Source of the DNA: Candidatus Zhuqueibacterota bacterium
Lineage (GTDB): Bacteria; Zhuqueibacterota; Zhuqueibacteria; Zhuqueibacterales; Zhuqueibacteraceae
Assembly (NCBI GenBank): GCA_013361015.1
Contig: JABWAN010000067.1
Span: 1 to 12,048, forward strand
Direction of reading: 5' to 3'
DNA: 12,048 nucleotides
This document shows positions 1-7,046 of this stretch, in pieces (position 1 is the stretch's first letter; each line of letters begins with the position of its first letter). Below the pieces are notes generated by a model that did not search any database, had not been told where the DNA came from, and saw only the letters and a program-made list of their open reading frames with translations. The translations under genes and the position numbers were made by a program.

Positions 1-459
1 CGGCATCTCGAATCCGGTGCCCTCAGGGAACTGACGCTCACCACCAACGGCTCGCAGCTCACCCGCTTTGCCGACGAGCTGGCCGCCATCGGGGTGCGGC
101 GGATCAACGTCTCGCTCGACACGCTCGACCCCGACAAGTTCCACCGGATCACCCGCTGGGGCCGTCTCGACCAGGTGCTCGAGGGCATCGAGGCGGCGAA
201 ATCGGTCGGCCTGCGGGTCAAGATCAACGCCGTGGCGCTGAAGGGCTTCAACGAGAACGAACTGTTCGGCCTCGTCGACTGGTGCGGCGCCGAGGGGCAC
301 GACCTGACCTTCATCGAGGTCATGCCGATGGGCGATCTCGGCGGCGAGGACCGGCTTGAGCAGTACTGGCCGCTCAGCGACCTCAGGGCGCGGCTTGCCG
401 CGCGCTGGCGGCGTTCGAATCCGCGACGACGTAGCCCGGCGCGACGCTTGCGCAGTTGA
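1..459 (+). pseudogene. moaA: GTP 3',8-cyclase MoaA, internal fragment (5' off window, 3' disrupted)
   Basis: MoaA is a radical-SAM enzyme that converts GTP to 3',8-cyclo-GTP, the first step of molybdenum cofactor synthesis. Frame 1 is open from the first base. It shows the family core: LTTNGSQL near the start, then GVRRINVSLDTLD, ITRWG, a KINAVALKG segment and FIEVMPMGD. This corresponds very roughly to residues 95-230 of a ~330-residue protein. The N-terminal CxxxCxxC radical-SAM cluster lies before the window. Similarity stops at the tryptophan codon at 406-408. The following 16 codons are arginine-rich and unrelated, and end at TGA 457-459. The C-terminal cysteines that bind the second 4Fe-4S cluster are therefore missing, and neither other forward frame restores them, so this is a rearrangement and not a simple frameshift. 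The gene is certainly non-functional as it stands here. The identification is from recognised motifs. Confidence 0.9.
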
Positions 460-510
460 AGCTGCAAGCGGCGTGACGGGCGGTCCAAGGCTGTGTCGCG
501 GTGGCGGCGC
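409..510. other. Unassigned segment between two gene remnants
   Basis: This G+C-rich stretch lies between the point where MoaA similarity ends and the stop codon of the minus-strand restriction-type remnant. No coding sequence could be recognised. It contains a perfect 7-bp inverted repeat (CGCTTGC at 445-451, GCAAGCG at 464-470) with a 12-nt loop that can form a further short stem. No T-tract follows on either strand, so it is not a good intrinsic terminator. The segment probably contains the breakpoint that removed the 3' end of moaA. Confidence 0.4.
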
Positions 511-681
511 CTATGCCGTCGTCGCCGCTCCCGCCGCTTGAAGCAGGATGTCGCGAATCTCCCCGGGATTCTTCGCCACCGCCTGCCGCCAGCGCCCGAA
601 AGCGCCGTGCGCGTTCACCGCCTGCGTCCATTCGTCGAGGTAACGGCGCTTGACCTGGTCCTGTTCGGTGTCCTGCCCTTT
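511..681 (-). pseudogene. C-terminal remnant of a type III restriction / DEAD-box helicase-like protein, cut by the IS
   Basis: Reading leftward from the IS edge at 681, an open frame of about 57 codons ends at the stop at 511-513. It contains VKRRYLDEW, AVNAHGAFGRW and a NPGEIRDIL segment. This resembles the extreme C-terminus of type III restriction (Res subunit) and BPTD_3080-like DEAD/DEAH helicase proteins, where a 'FLxEWVxAVNxHGGFGxW...DxxxIL' pattern is common. That assignment is from memory of the family and is moderate. No helicase or nuclease motif is present because everything upstream is replaced by the insertion sequence. A minus-strand ATG at 706-708 lies inside the IS terminal repeat, so the fragment has no native start. 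The other side of the IS does not continue this gene. Confidence 0.5.
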
Positions 682-707
682 TGACCTGCCCAGGGATTTT
701 CGGACCA
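682..707. repeat. IS terminal inverted repeat (orfB-side end)
   Basis: This is the end of the IS nearest the orfB stop codon (712-714). It starts TGACCTGCCCAGG and closes with TTCGGACCA. It matches the reverse complement of 1861-1885 over the first 13 and last 9 bases, with one extra base and a few mismatches in between. Confidence 0.9.
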
Positions 708-711
708 TTGG

Positions 712-1560
712 CTACTTGAGGATGGCCCCCGGGTTGGTGGAATCGTAGCGCGTCTTGAACTCGATCGGTGTAAGGTCCTTGAGGCTCTGATGCGGGCGGA
801 CGTGGTTGTAGTGGCGGCGCCAGGTTTCGATGACGACGCGGGCCTCCTGGCGGCTTCTGAACCATTCGAGCGACAGGCACTCGTCGCGGAACTTGCCGTT
901 GAAGCTCTCTGCATCGCCGTTCTGCCAGGGTTTGCCCGGATCGATGAGTGCGGTTTCGATCTTCGCGCCGCCGATCCATTCGAGGATGGCGCGACTGACG
1001 AATTCCGGGCCGTTGTCCGAGCGCAGATAGCGCGGCGCGCCCCGGTCGGAAACGAGCCGGGCAAGGACCTCGATTACGCGAGCCGAGCGGATGCTCCCGG
1101 CGACGTCGATCGCCAGCGCTTCCCGGGTGAACTCGTCGATCACGGTCAGGCACTTGATCTGGCGCCCGTCGGCGCAGGCATCGAACACGAAGTCGTAGGC
1201 CCAGACCTGGTTGGGGCCGAATGCCGGCAGGGGCCGCGGCCGTGACGTGGCGACACGCCGGCGAGGGCGCCGACGGGGCAACTGCAGGCCTGCCAAGCGC
1301 CACAGGCGATGCGCCCGGTGCCGACTCATGCCGTAGCCTTCGCGTCTCAGGAACACGCGGATTCTCCTGTAGCCGTAACGCGGATACTGCGCCGCCAAGC
1401 GCCTCATCGCCTCTAGCGTGGGCCCATCGCGCTGGGCGCGCACCGAGCAGTATCCAAGCCCGGAACGGGCAATGCCGATCAGCTCGCAGGCACGCCGCTC
1501 GGAGTGGCCGCGCTCGCAAGCGAGCGCGACCTGCTCACGGCGCGCCTGCGAGCTCACCAC
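712..1560 (-). CDS. IS3-family transposase OrfB (DDE integrase core)
   Basis: OrfB is the catalytic half of the IS3-family transposase and carries out strand cleavage and transfer. The 282-residue product has an N-terminal HTH_21-like segment (about residues 45-100, with RYGYRRIRVFLRREGY). A retroviral-type integrase core follows: D123 in VWAYDFV, D182 in LRSDNGPEF and E218 in GDAESFNGKFRDE. The spacing between D182 and E218 is exactly 35 residues, the expected DD35E pattern. The C-terminal YNHVRPHQSL signature of IS3/IS481-like transposases is also present. The frame lies -1 relative to OrfA and overlaps its 3' end. Production is expected as an OrfAB fusion by ribosomal frameshifting near the CGAAAG at the overlap. 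Separate initiation from GTG at 1558-1560 is the alternative. The frame is intact. Confidence 0.95.
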   Translation of the reverse strand: MVSSQARREQVALACERGHSERRACELIGIARSGLGYCSVRAQRDGPTLEAMRRLAAQYPRYGYRRIRVFLRREGYGMSRHRAHRLWRLAGLQLPRRRPRRRVATSRPRPLPAFGPNQVWAYDFVFDACADGRQIKCLTVIDEFTREALAIDVAGSIRSARVIEVLARLVSDRGAPRYLRSDNGPEFVSRAILEWIGGAKIETALIDPGKPWQNGDAESFNGKFRDECLSLEWFRSRQEARVVIETWRRHYNHVRPHQSLKDLTPIEFKTRYDSTNPGAILK

Positions 1561-1817
1561 TTTCGGCGGTTGATCTCCTTCATCGTGTCGATCTCGAGGT
1601 CGCGCTCGGCAACGATGCGCTTGAGCTTTGCGTTTTCGAGCTCGAGCTGGCGAAGGCGCTTCACGTCAGCGGGCTGCAACTCGCCAAAACGGCGCCTCCA
1701 GCCGTAGATGGCTTGGGCGCTGACCTTGTGCTTCTTGGCGACCTCGGGAACGGGCGCCTTGTCGGCCTCCCGCAGGATTGTGACCATCTGCTCTTCGGTG
1801 AATCGGGCTTTCTTCAT
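1554..1817 (-). CDS. IS3-family transposase OrfA (helix-turn-helix, leucine-zipper)
   Basis: OrfA supplies sequence-specific DNA binding and multimerisation for the IS3-family transposase. The 87-residue product begins MKKARFTEEQMVTILREAD. It carries an HTH (about residues 10-45, with VAKKHKVSAQAIYGWRRRFG) and ends in a leucine-rich coiled-coil/zipper (LRQLELENAKLKRIVAERDL). The ATG at 1815-1817 is preferred because GAGGAG sits five bases before it. An in-frame ATG at 1842-1844 would add nine residues (MAPATGEEP) but lacks such a site. The stop overlaps the orfB start region. The sequence resembles IS407-group OrfA proteins. Confidence 0.93.
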   Translation of the reverse strand: MKKARFTEEQMVTILREADKAPVPEVAKKHKVSAQAIYGWRRRFGELQPADVKRLRQLELENAKLKRIVAERDLEIDTMKEINRRKW

Positions 1818-1860
1818 GGGCTCCTCGCCTGTAGCGGGAGCCATTCTCTCAAGTTACAAC

Positions 1861-1885
1861 TGGTCCGAAGAACCTGGGCAGGTCA
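1861..1885. repeat. IS terminal inverted repeat (orfA-side end)
   Basis: This is the end upstream of orfA and is the inverted partner of 682-707. The element ends in CA at 1884-1885. The next base begins host DNA, whose frame reads directly as the KdpB C-terminal part. Confidence 0.9.
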
Positions 1886-1886
1886 G

Positions 1887-2315
1887 GCCGCCAAAGAGGC
1901 CGGCAACATGGTCGACCTCGACTCCAACCCGACCAAGCTGATCGAGATAGTCCAGATCGGCAAGCAGATGCTCATGACGCGCGGCGCGCTCACGACGTTC
2001 AGCATCGCCAATGACGTGGCAAAATATTTTGCGATCATACCGGCAGCGTTCGTGACTACTTATCCCGCGCTGCAAGCGCTCAACCTCATGCGGCTGGCAA
2101 CGCCGGCCAGCGCCATTCTTTCCGCGGTGATCTTCAACGCGCTGGTTATCATCTTTCTCATACCGCTCGCGCTGCGTGGCATCAAATATCGCCCCGTGGG
2201 AGCAGCCACGGTTTTGCGAAATAATTTATGGATCTATGGCCTGGGCGGTTTGATCGTTCCGTTTATTGGCATCAAGTTGATTGACATGATTCTCGCTGCA
2301 CTAGGGCTCGCGTGA
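1887..2315 (+). pseudogene. kdpB: Potassium-transporting P-type ATPase subunit KdpB, 3' fragment
   Basis: KdpB is the ATP-hydrolysing P-type subunit of the KdpFABC high-affinity K+ pump in the inner membrane. Only the last 142 residues remain of a protein normally about 680 long. The visible part starts AAKEAGNMVDLDSNPTKL, the segment just after the GDGxNDAPAL hinge motif. It continues through QMLMTRGALTTFSIANDVAKYFAIIPAAF and the last membrane helices (ASAILSAVIFNALVIIFLIPLAL; NLWIYGLGGLIVPFIGIKLIDM). The phosphorylation motif DKTGT, the actuator TGES and the nucleotide-binding domain are all missing, replaced by the IS that ends at 1885. An internal ATG at 1908 exists, but such a product could not be an ATPase. 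The G+C content falls along the fragment into the style of the downstream genes. Confidence 0.95.
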
Positions 2316-2330
2316 GGGGTGGAGATGGAT

Positions 2331-2389
2331 GATCGATGATAGAGACAAGTATCGCTGCTCCGCTATCCTCGATCTGCTATCTTCGATTC
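2331..2389. repeat. Imperfect inverted repeats in the kdpB-kdpC spacer
   Basis: The 115-bp gap between kdpB and kdpC contains GATCGATGATAG (2331-2342). It is matched by the inverted CTATCCTCGATC (2363-2374) with one mismatch, and again less exactly by CTATCTTCGATT (2378-2389). One left arm can thus pair with either of two right arms. No T-tract follows closely enough for an intrinsic terminator. kdp genes are normally packed closely, so this is an inserted or expanded spacer. It could be a dispersed palindrome or an RNA hairpin affecting kdpC translation. Confidence 0.5.
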
Positions 2390-2430
2390 TTTCATTTCTA
2401 CTTTCATTCCTCAAACGCACAGGATAACAA

Positions 2431-3012
2431 ATGCGAACTTTGATAAGAACCTCACTACTCATGCTGCTCCTGCTCACGCTCCTCACCGGCGTGGCTTATC
2501 CGCTGCTCGTTACGGGCCTCGCGCAGCTCTTTTTTTCAAACCAAGCGCACGGCAGTTTGCTTTATCAAAAGGGCAAGCTCGTAGGCTCCGAGCTGATTGG
2601 GCAACCGTTCGATGATCCAAAATATTTTTGGGGCCGTGCTTCGGCGACTTCACCGTTTCCATACAATGCCGCCGCCTCTTCCGGCTCCAATCTCGGGCCG
2701 ACGAATGAAACACTGTGGCGCGCCGTCGAAGCGCGCGTGCAGGCATTGCGGCAAGTTGATTCGAGCAATACCGAACTTATTCCGGTTGACTTGGTGACGG
2801 CCTCGGGCAGCGGCCTCGATCCGCACATCAGTCCGGCTGCGGCGTTTTATCAAGTACCGCGCGTTGCCCGCGCCCGCAATTTGGAAGAGGCCTTTGTGCG
2901 GCAATTGGTTGAAAGACACCTTGAAGGCCGGCAATGGGGATTTCTCGGCGAGCCGCGCGTCAATGTGTTGAGATTAAATTTGGCGCTGGAAAAGGAAGGG
3001 GCAATCGAATGA
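2431..3012 (+). CDS. kdpC: Potassium-transporting ATPase subunit KdpC
   Basis: KdpC is the single-span, periplasm-facing accessory subunit of the KdpFABC K+ pump, needed for assembly and ATP affinity. The 193-residue product is full length. It has one N-terminal membrane helix (about residues 7-32, TSLLMLLLLTLLTGVAYPLL). The family signatures follow in order: GSELIGQPFDDPKYFWGR, SGSNLGPTN, DLVTASGSGLDPHIS, a QVPRVARAR segment and GEPRVNVLRLNLAL. The ATG at 2431 has AGGA six bases upstream. It follows kdpB after a 115-bp spacer and overlaps the next gene by ATGA, so the two are probably translationally coupled. With kdpB truncated in this window, it has no functional partner here. Confidence 0.97.
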   Translation: MRTLIRTSLLMLLLLTLLTGVAYPLLVTGLAQLFFSNQAHGSLLYQKGKLVGSELIGQPFDDPKYFWGRASATSPFPYNAAASSGSNLGPTNETLWRAVEARVQALRQVDSSNTELIPVDLVTASGSGLDPHISPAAAFYQVPRVARARNLEEAFVRQLVERHLEGRQWGFLGEPRVNVLRLNLALEKEGAIE

Positions 3013-4097
3013 TTCGCTTTGAAGCGTGCATAATTTGTGGAATGTTTTTGAGTATGATTTACAACGGTTTGCTCTTTGCGCAAAGCGAGGAAGCGCCAAA
3101 AGTTACTTTCGGCGCGTTCATTGATGCTTATTACGCGTATGATTTCGAGCGCCCAATCACGCGCGATCGTGCTTATACGACGCAACCGGCGCGGCACAAC
3201 GAGTTCAATATCAATCTAGCATTCGTCGAAGCCAGGATTTCCGGCGAGCGCGTGCGCGGGCGGCTCGCTTTGCAAACCGGCACTTCGGTGTATCTCAATT
3301 ACGCCGCGGAAGCGAGCAACCGCGAACTGGCGCAATTGCTTCAAGAGGGTGTTGCCGGATTCCGACTTGCCGATAATCTGTGGATCGACGCCGGCATTTA
3401 TCTCTCACATATCGGACTGGAAGCATGGATTTCGCGCGACAACTGGACTTACACGCGCTCACTGTGTAGCGACTTCTCGCCTTACTATCAAACCGGCGTG
3501 AAAGCAACGTGGCGGACTTCACCCAAGCTTACATTGCAGTTGCACATATTGAATGGCTGGCAGAACATTGCGGAGACCAATGACGACAAAGCGCTCGGTT
3601 TGCAGGCGGCCTTTACGCCTTCGGAAAAATTTTCTTTAACCTACAGCAATTTCCTCGGCAACGAGCAGAGTGACTCGCTGGCCTCGCGTACGCGCTTTTT
3701 CAACGACGTGGTTTTGAAATTTTTTTTGAGCCCGTCATTTCAAATCGCCGGCGTGTTCGATCTCGGCCTTGAAGAAAAGCCCGCCGGTTCGGGAAATTCG
3801 ACTTGGTATGCGGCGATGCTTTTGGGAAAACTTCAGGCCACGTCCTTGCTCGCGCTCACCGGCCGAGTCGAATATTACGGCGACAAAAAGCAAGTGATTG
3901 TGAAAACCGGCACACCGGAGGGTTTTGAGACTTACGGCGGCTCAATCACCGTGGATGTCGCCATTGCATCGAATTTGCTTTGGCGTCTCGAAGGCAGGCT
4001 GCTTTCGAGCACGGGCGAAATTTATCCCACGCATGACTCTGGAAAACTTTCTGAGCGCAACGGCTTGGTGGTGACTGCTCTGGCGTTAATGCTTTAA
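3009..4097 (+). CDS. Outer-membrane beta-barrel porin-like protein (BBP2/OmpL-like) inside the kdp operon
   Basis: This is predicted to be an outer-membrane beta-barrel, 362 residues long. The start at 3009 is chosen because its ATG overlaps the kdpC TGA (ATGA) and is followed by a signal peptide (basic start, hydrophobic stretch to LLFA, likely cleavage before QSEE). An in-frame ATG at 2934 would bury that signal behind 25 residues encoded within kdpC. The mature part opens with KVTFGAFIDAYYAYDFERP, then HNEFNINLAFVEARI. It has many alternating-hydrophobicity strands (GVKATWRTSPKLTLQLHILNG; KFSLTYSNFLGNE). This pattern fits the BBP2/OmpL-like porin family (assignment from recall). In some Bacteroidetes a porin-type gene also lies between kdpC and kdpD. 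By position it may admit K+ through the outer membrane when K+ is scarce, which is inference. It lacks a terminal phenylalanine. Confidence 0.8.
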   Translation: MIRFEACIICGMFLSMIYNGLLFAQSEEAPKVTFGAFIDAYYAYDFERPITRDRAYTTQPARHNEFNINLAFVEARISGERVRGRLALQTGTSVYLNYAAEASNRELAQLLQEGVAGFRLADNLWIDAGIYLSHIGLEAWISRDNWTYTRSLCSDFSPYYQTGVKATWRTSPKLTLQLHILNGWQNIAETNDDKALGLQAAFTPSEKFSLTYSNFLGNEQSDSLASRTRFFNDVVLKFFLSPSFQIAGVFDLGLEEKPAGSGNSTWYAAMLLGKLQATSLLALTGRVEYYGDKKQVIVKTGTPEGFETYGGSITVDVAIASNLLWRLEGRLLSSTGEIYPTHDSGKLSERNGLVVTALALML

Positions 4098-4132
4098 GCA
4101 GGCTGTCAAATTCAACTTATTCTGTTTATATT

Positions 4133-6844
4133 ATGAATGATGATAACCGCAAGAATATGATCCCCGAATCCCGTCCCGATCCGGATGCGTTGCTGGCTGC
4201 GGTTCAGCGCGAAGCAAAGCAAGCGCAGCGCGGCAAACTGAAAATTTTTTTCGGCATGGCGGCCGGCGTCGGAAAAACTTTTGCAATGCTGCAGGCGGCG
4301 CAGGCGCTGAAAAACCGCGGCGTTCATGTCCTCGCCGGATACGTCGAGACGCATGGCCGCGCTGAAACCGAGGAGTTGCTGAAAGGTTTGCCGGTTGTGC
4401 CGCGCCTGCACATTCCATATCGCGGCGTTGAGCTGCAAGAGATGGATTTGGATGCCGTTCTCCAACTCAAGCCCGACTGCGTTTTGGTTGATGAATTGGC
4501 GCATACCAATGCCGAGGGCGTGCGGCATAACAAACGTTATCAAGACGTGCTGGAATTGCTGGAGCACGGCATTAACGTTTACACCACGCTGAACGTGCAG
4601 CACGTCGAAAGCCTCGTTGATACGGTGCGACAAATCACCGGCATCAGCGTGCATGAAACCGTTCCGGACAGCATTGTGGATCGCGCCGACGAAATCGAGT
4701 TGATCGATCTGCCGCCGGAGGAATTGCTCAAGCGTTTGTCCGAAGGCAAAGTCTACACGCCGGAACGATCCGCCGCGGCGATACGGAATTTTTTCCGCAA
4801 AGGTAATCTCACCGCGCTGCGCGAAATCGTGCTGCGTAAAACCGCGGAGCGCGTGGGCATGGACTTGCAGGAATACATGCAAGCCCATCGCATCGAAGGC
4901 CCATGGAAAACCGTGGAACGCTTGATGGTGGCGGTGGGCGCCAGCCCCTATTCCGAGCATCTCATTCGTTGGACGCGGCGTCTCGCGGCAACGATGGAGG
5001 CGCCTTGGGTCGCGACCTATGTACAGACTTCGCACGCGCTCACCGAGAACGAGGAACGGCGCTTAAAACGAAACATCGCTTTGGCGCGGGAGTTGGGCGC
5101 AGAACTCGTCACCACCGTCGACGAGGATGTGGCCACGGCCTTGATTCGCGTTGCACAACAAAAGAACGTGACGCAAATCGTCGTCGGTAAATCGCACGCG
5201 AAATCCTTTTGGGAAAGATTGCGCGGCGGCTCGCTCGTTAATCGTCTACTCGGCGACAGCGGCGGCATCGACGTATATGTTGTGCAAAGCGACGCGGCTT
5301 TCCCCGAAAAGAACAAGCGCCGTGCGCCTTTGTTGCAAACCGGTCTGCTGCAATATCTCCAGGCCGCTGGCGTCGTCATCGTAGTTGCCGCATTGTGCTT
5401 TCTTGCTTCCGGTTTGATCGACTATCGCGCCGTTGGCATGTTTCTCTTGTTTACGGTTTCGCTGCTGGCTTTGCTGGTGGGACGCGGCCCCATTTTTATG
5501 GCCGCAGCATTAAGCGCCATCATTTGGAATTTCTTCTTCATCCCGCCGCTTTTTACTTTTCATATTTATGCCTTTGCCGATGCGTTACTGCTCGGCATGT
5601 ATTTCATCATCGCGCTGGTCGGCGGCGAGTTGACTGCGCGCATTCGCAAGCGCGAGTTGGGTGTGCGCCGCCGGGAACAACAAGCCGTCGCACTTTATCA
5701 TTTGGCGAGAGAATTGAATCGCGCGAAAACTTTGGATGACATGATGCGCACTGCGGAGCATGAAATCGGTTTGGCGTTCAACGCGCGCGTCGGCTGCTTT
5801 TTGCCGCAAGCGCCGGACAAGTCGGCGCTCGCGCTTCACCCCGCGAGCACGTACACGCCGCACGCGGAAAAGGAATTGACGGTCGCATCGTGGGTCTTTC
5901 AAAATTGCAAACCTGCCGGGCGCGGCACGAGCACGCTGCCCTTTGCGGAAGCCGTTTACTATCCGCTCTTGACCGGCAACGGAGCGGTCGGCGTGATCGG
6001 CATTGCTCCGCTATTGGCGCGGCCCCTCACGCTCGAACAAGAAGGCTTGCTCCAAACGTTTTTGCACCAAATCGCCGTTGCGCTTGAGCGTGAAATGCTG
6101 CGCGCGGCCGCGGAACAAGCGCACGTGCTGGCTACTTCGGAGCGTTTGTATAAAACTTTGCTCAACTCGATCTCGCACGAGCTACGCACGCCATTGGCAA
6201 CCATCACCGGCGCTTCTACAAGTCTGTTGGATGAGCATACCGCTGAAGATCGCGAGCGGCGCAAGCTGCTGGTGGGCGACATTTTCAGTGCGGGAAAAAG
6301 GCTGAACCGGCTGGTAAGAAATTTGCTCGACATGTCGCGGCTCGAGTCCGGCATGCTCAAGCTGAATTTGGAATGGTGTGACGCCAATGATCTTGTGCAC
6401 GTTGTGCTGCGGCAGCTCACCGCGGAACTGGCGCAGCATCAAGTGCGCCTTGAATTGGAAAACGACCTGCCCTTGGTGCGCATGGATTTTGTGCTGATGG
6501 AGCAAGCGCTTGCAAATGTCTTATTGAACGCGGCGCAACATACTCCCACTGGAACCGCCATCACGCTGCGTACGGCGGCGATGGAGAAACTACTGGCTTT
6601 CGTTATCGAAGACGAGGGCGAAGGCTTTCCTCCCGAAGCACTCGAACATATTTTCGAAAAATTCTATCGCTTGCCGAAAGCCAAAACTGGCGGCACCGGT
6701 CTCGGCCTTTCCATCGCGCGCGGTTTCGTGGAAGCTCATGGTGGAACCATCTTCGCGGAAAACCGTTTGGAAAAAGGCGCGCGCTTTATTCTCCGGCTGC
6801 CGCTCACGGAAGCGCCGCGCACACCGGAAGAGACGACGCCTTGA
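4133..6844 (+). CDS. kdpD: Osmosensitive K+ channel sensor histidine kinase KdpD
   Basis: KdpD is the inner-membrane sensor kinase that, with KdpE, switches on kdp when K+ is limiting. The 903-residue product has all expected parts. A KdpD N-terminal domain carries Walker A GMAAGVGKT (residues 41-49) and a Walker B-like CVLVDELAHTN (116-126). A universal-stress-like domain spans about 262-385. Four closely packed membrane helices span about 403-500, and a GAF-like region about 520-655. The kinase core has SISHELRTP with H682, an N box NVLLNAAQHTP (795-805), G1 DEGEGF, an F box FEKFYRL and G2 GTGLGLSIA (854-862). All catalytic residues are present. The gene starts 35 bp after the porin gene with no clear Shine-Dalgarno; an in-frame ATG eight codons later is an alternative. 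Its stop lies within the inverted repeat that opens the kdpD-kdpE spacer. Confidence 0.97.
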   Translation: MNDDNRKNMIPESRPDPDALLAAVQREAKQAQRGKLKIFFGMAAGVGKTFAMLQAAQALKNRGVHVLAGYVETHGRAETEELLKGLPVVPRLHIPYRGVELQEMDLDAVLQLKPDCVLVDELAHTNAEGVRHNKRYQDVLELLEHGINVYTTLNVQHVESLVDTVRQITGISVHETVPDSIVDRADEIELIDLPPEELLKRLSEGKVYTPERSAAAIRNFFRKGNLTALREIVLRKTAERVGMDLQEYMQAHRIEGPWKTVERLMVAVGASPYSEHLIRWTRRLAATMEAPWVATYVQTSHALTENEERRLKRNIALARELGAELVTTVDEDVATALIRVAQQKNVTQIVVGKSHAKSFWERLRGGSLVNRLLGDSGGIDVYVVQSDAAFPEKNKRRAPLLQTGLLQYLQAAGVVIVVAALCFLASGLIDYRAVGMFLLFTVSLLALLVGRGPIFMAAALSAIIWNFFFIPPLFTFHIYAFADALLLGMYFIIALVGGELTARIRKRELGVRRREQQAVALYHLARELNRAKTLDDMMRTAEHEIGLAFNARVGCFLPQAPDKSALALHPASTYTPHAEKELTVASWVFQNCKPAGRGTSTLPFAEAVYYPLLTGNGAVGVIGIAPLLARPLTLEQEGLLQTFLHQIAVALEREMLRAAAEQAHVLATSERLYKTLLNSISHELRTPLATITGASTSLLDEHTAEDRERRKLLVGDIFSAGKRLNRLVRNLLDMSRLESGMLKLNLEWCDANDLVHVVLRQLTAELAQHQVRLELENDLPLVRMDFVLMEQALANVLLNAAQHTPTGTAITLRTAAMEKLLAFVIEDEGEGFPPEALEHIFEKFYRLPKAKTGGTGLGLSIARGFVEAHGGTIFAENRLEKGARFILRLPLTEAPRTPEETTP

Positions 6845-6968
6845 CTCTAGCGTGAAGTTCGTTTATATTGCTCGTGTTTATTTGCACGCGATTCTGCTTT
6901 TGCAACAGCGTTGCGGGACTCGTGAAAATTTGGAAATGTTGCGCCACGTTCCGTGACGCCAGAGTCAA
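6841..6968. repeat. Inverted-repeat-bounded element at the kdpD 3' end
   Basis: TTGACTCTAGCGT at 6841-6853 (which contains the kdpD stop TGA) is inverted at 6956-6968 with 12 of 13 bases matching. The ~100 bp between them include a perfect GCAAC/GTTGC hairpin (6902-6914). No reading frame of interest is inside. The arrangement could be a small non-autonomous mobile element, a dispersed repeat that supplied the kdpD stop, or a long RNA stem limiting read-through to kdpE. The 3' arm is not followed by a T-tract. Confidence 0.5.
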
Positions 6969-6984
6969 GTTGAGGCGCAAGTGT

Positions 6985-7040
6985 GCGCATGAAATAGATG
7001 CAGCATTACTTTCTTAGCCTCAACGAGCATGTTCATGCGC
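6985..7040. promoter_or_regulatory. Inverted repeat in the kdpE leader
   Basis: GCGCATGAA (6985-6993) and TTCATGCGC (7032-7040) form a perfect 9-bp inverted repeat with a 38-nt loop, ending seven bases before the kdpE Shine-Dalgarno. As RNA it could form a hairpin next to the ribosome site. As DNA it could be a protein-binding palindrome. No promoter hexamers could be assigned with confidence in the spacer. A regulatory role is inferred from position only. Confidence 0.35.
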
Positions 7041-7046
7041 TTACTC

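Larger units (their letters stand above)
682..1885 (-). mobile_element. Complete IS3-family insertion sequence (IS407-group-like), 1204 bp
   Basis: The element is bounded by imperfect terminal inverted repeats at 682-707 and 1861-1885. Both begin TGACCTGCCCAGG reading inward and end TTCGGACCA, with a small variable patch between. The ends are TG...CA, as is normal for the family. Inside are two overlapping minus-strand genes in the orfA/orfB arrangement. Size (~1.2 kb), protein types and termini fit the IS407 group. That group normally makes a 4-bp target duplication, but here the flanking tetranucleotides are CTTT (678-681) and GGCC (1886-1889), so none is visible. Both open reading frames are intact and the copy may be active. 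The host gene on each side is different. Confidence 0.9.

Noticed and set aside
413..422. GTTCGAATCC, identical to a tRNA T-loop core, right at the moaA breakpoint; considered as a tRNA remnant or attachment site.
   Set aside because: The bases on either side do not form a T-stem or an acceptor stem, and no CCA or integrase is nearby. Probably coincidence.
383..1519. Long minus-strand open frame (378 codons) overlapping the IS.
   Set aside because: It is an out-of-frame shadow of orfB, arginine/alanine-rich with no domain. The real transposase frame has the DDE motifs.
1221..1886. Plus-strand open frame running through the IS and in frame into kdpB.
   Set aside because: Within the IS it is antisense to the transposase with no protein-like pattern. 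Only the part from 1887 is KdpB. A fusion protein is not supported.
4112..5035. 307-codon minus-strand open frame opposite kdpD.
   Set aside because: It is antisense to a strongly conserved KdpD region, with His/Phe/Gln-rich shadow composition and no ribosome site.
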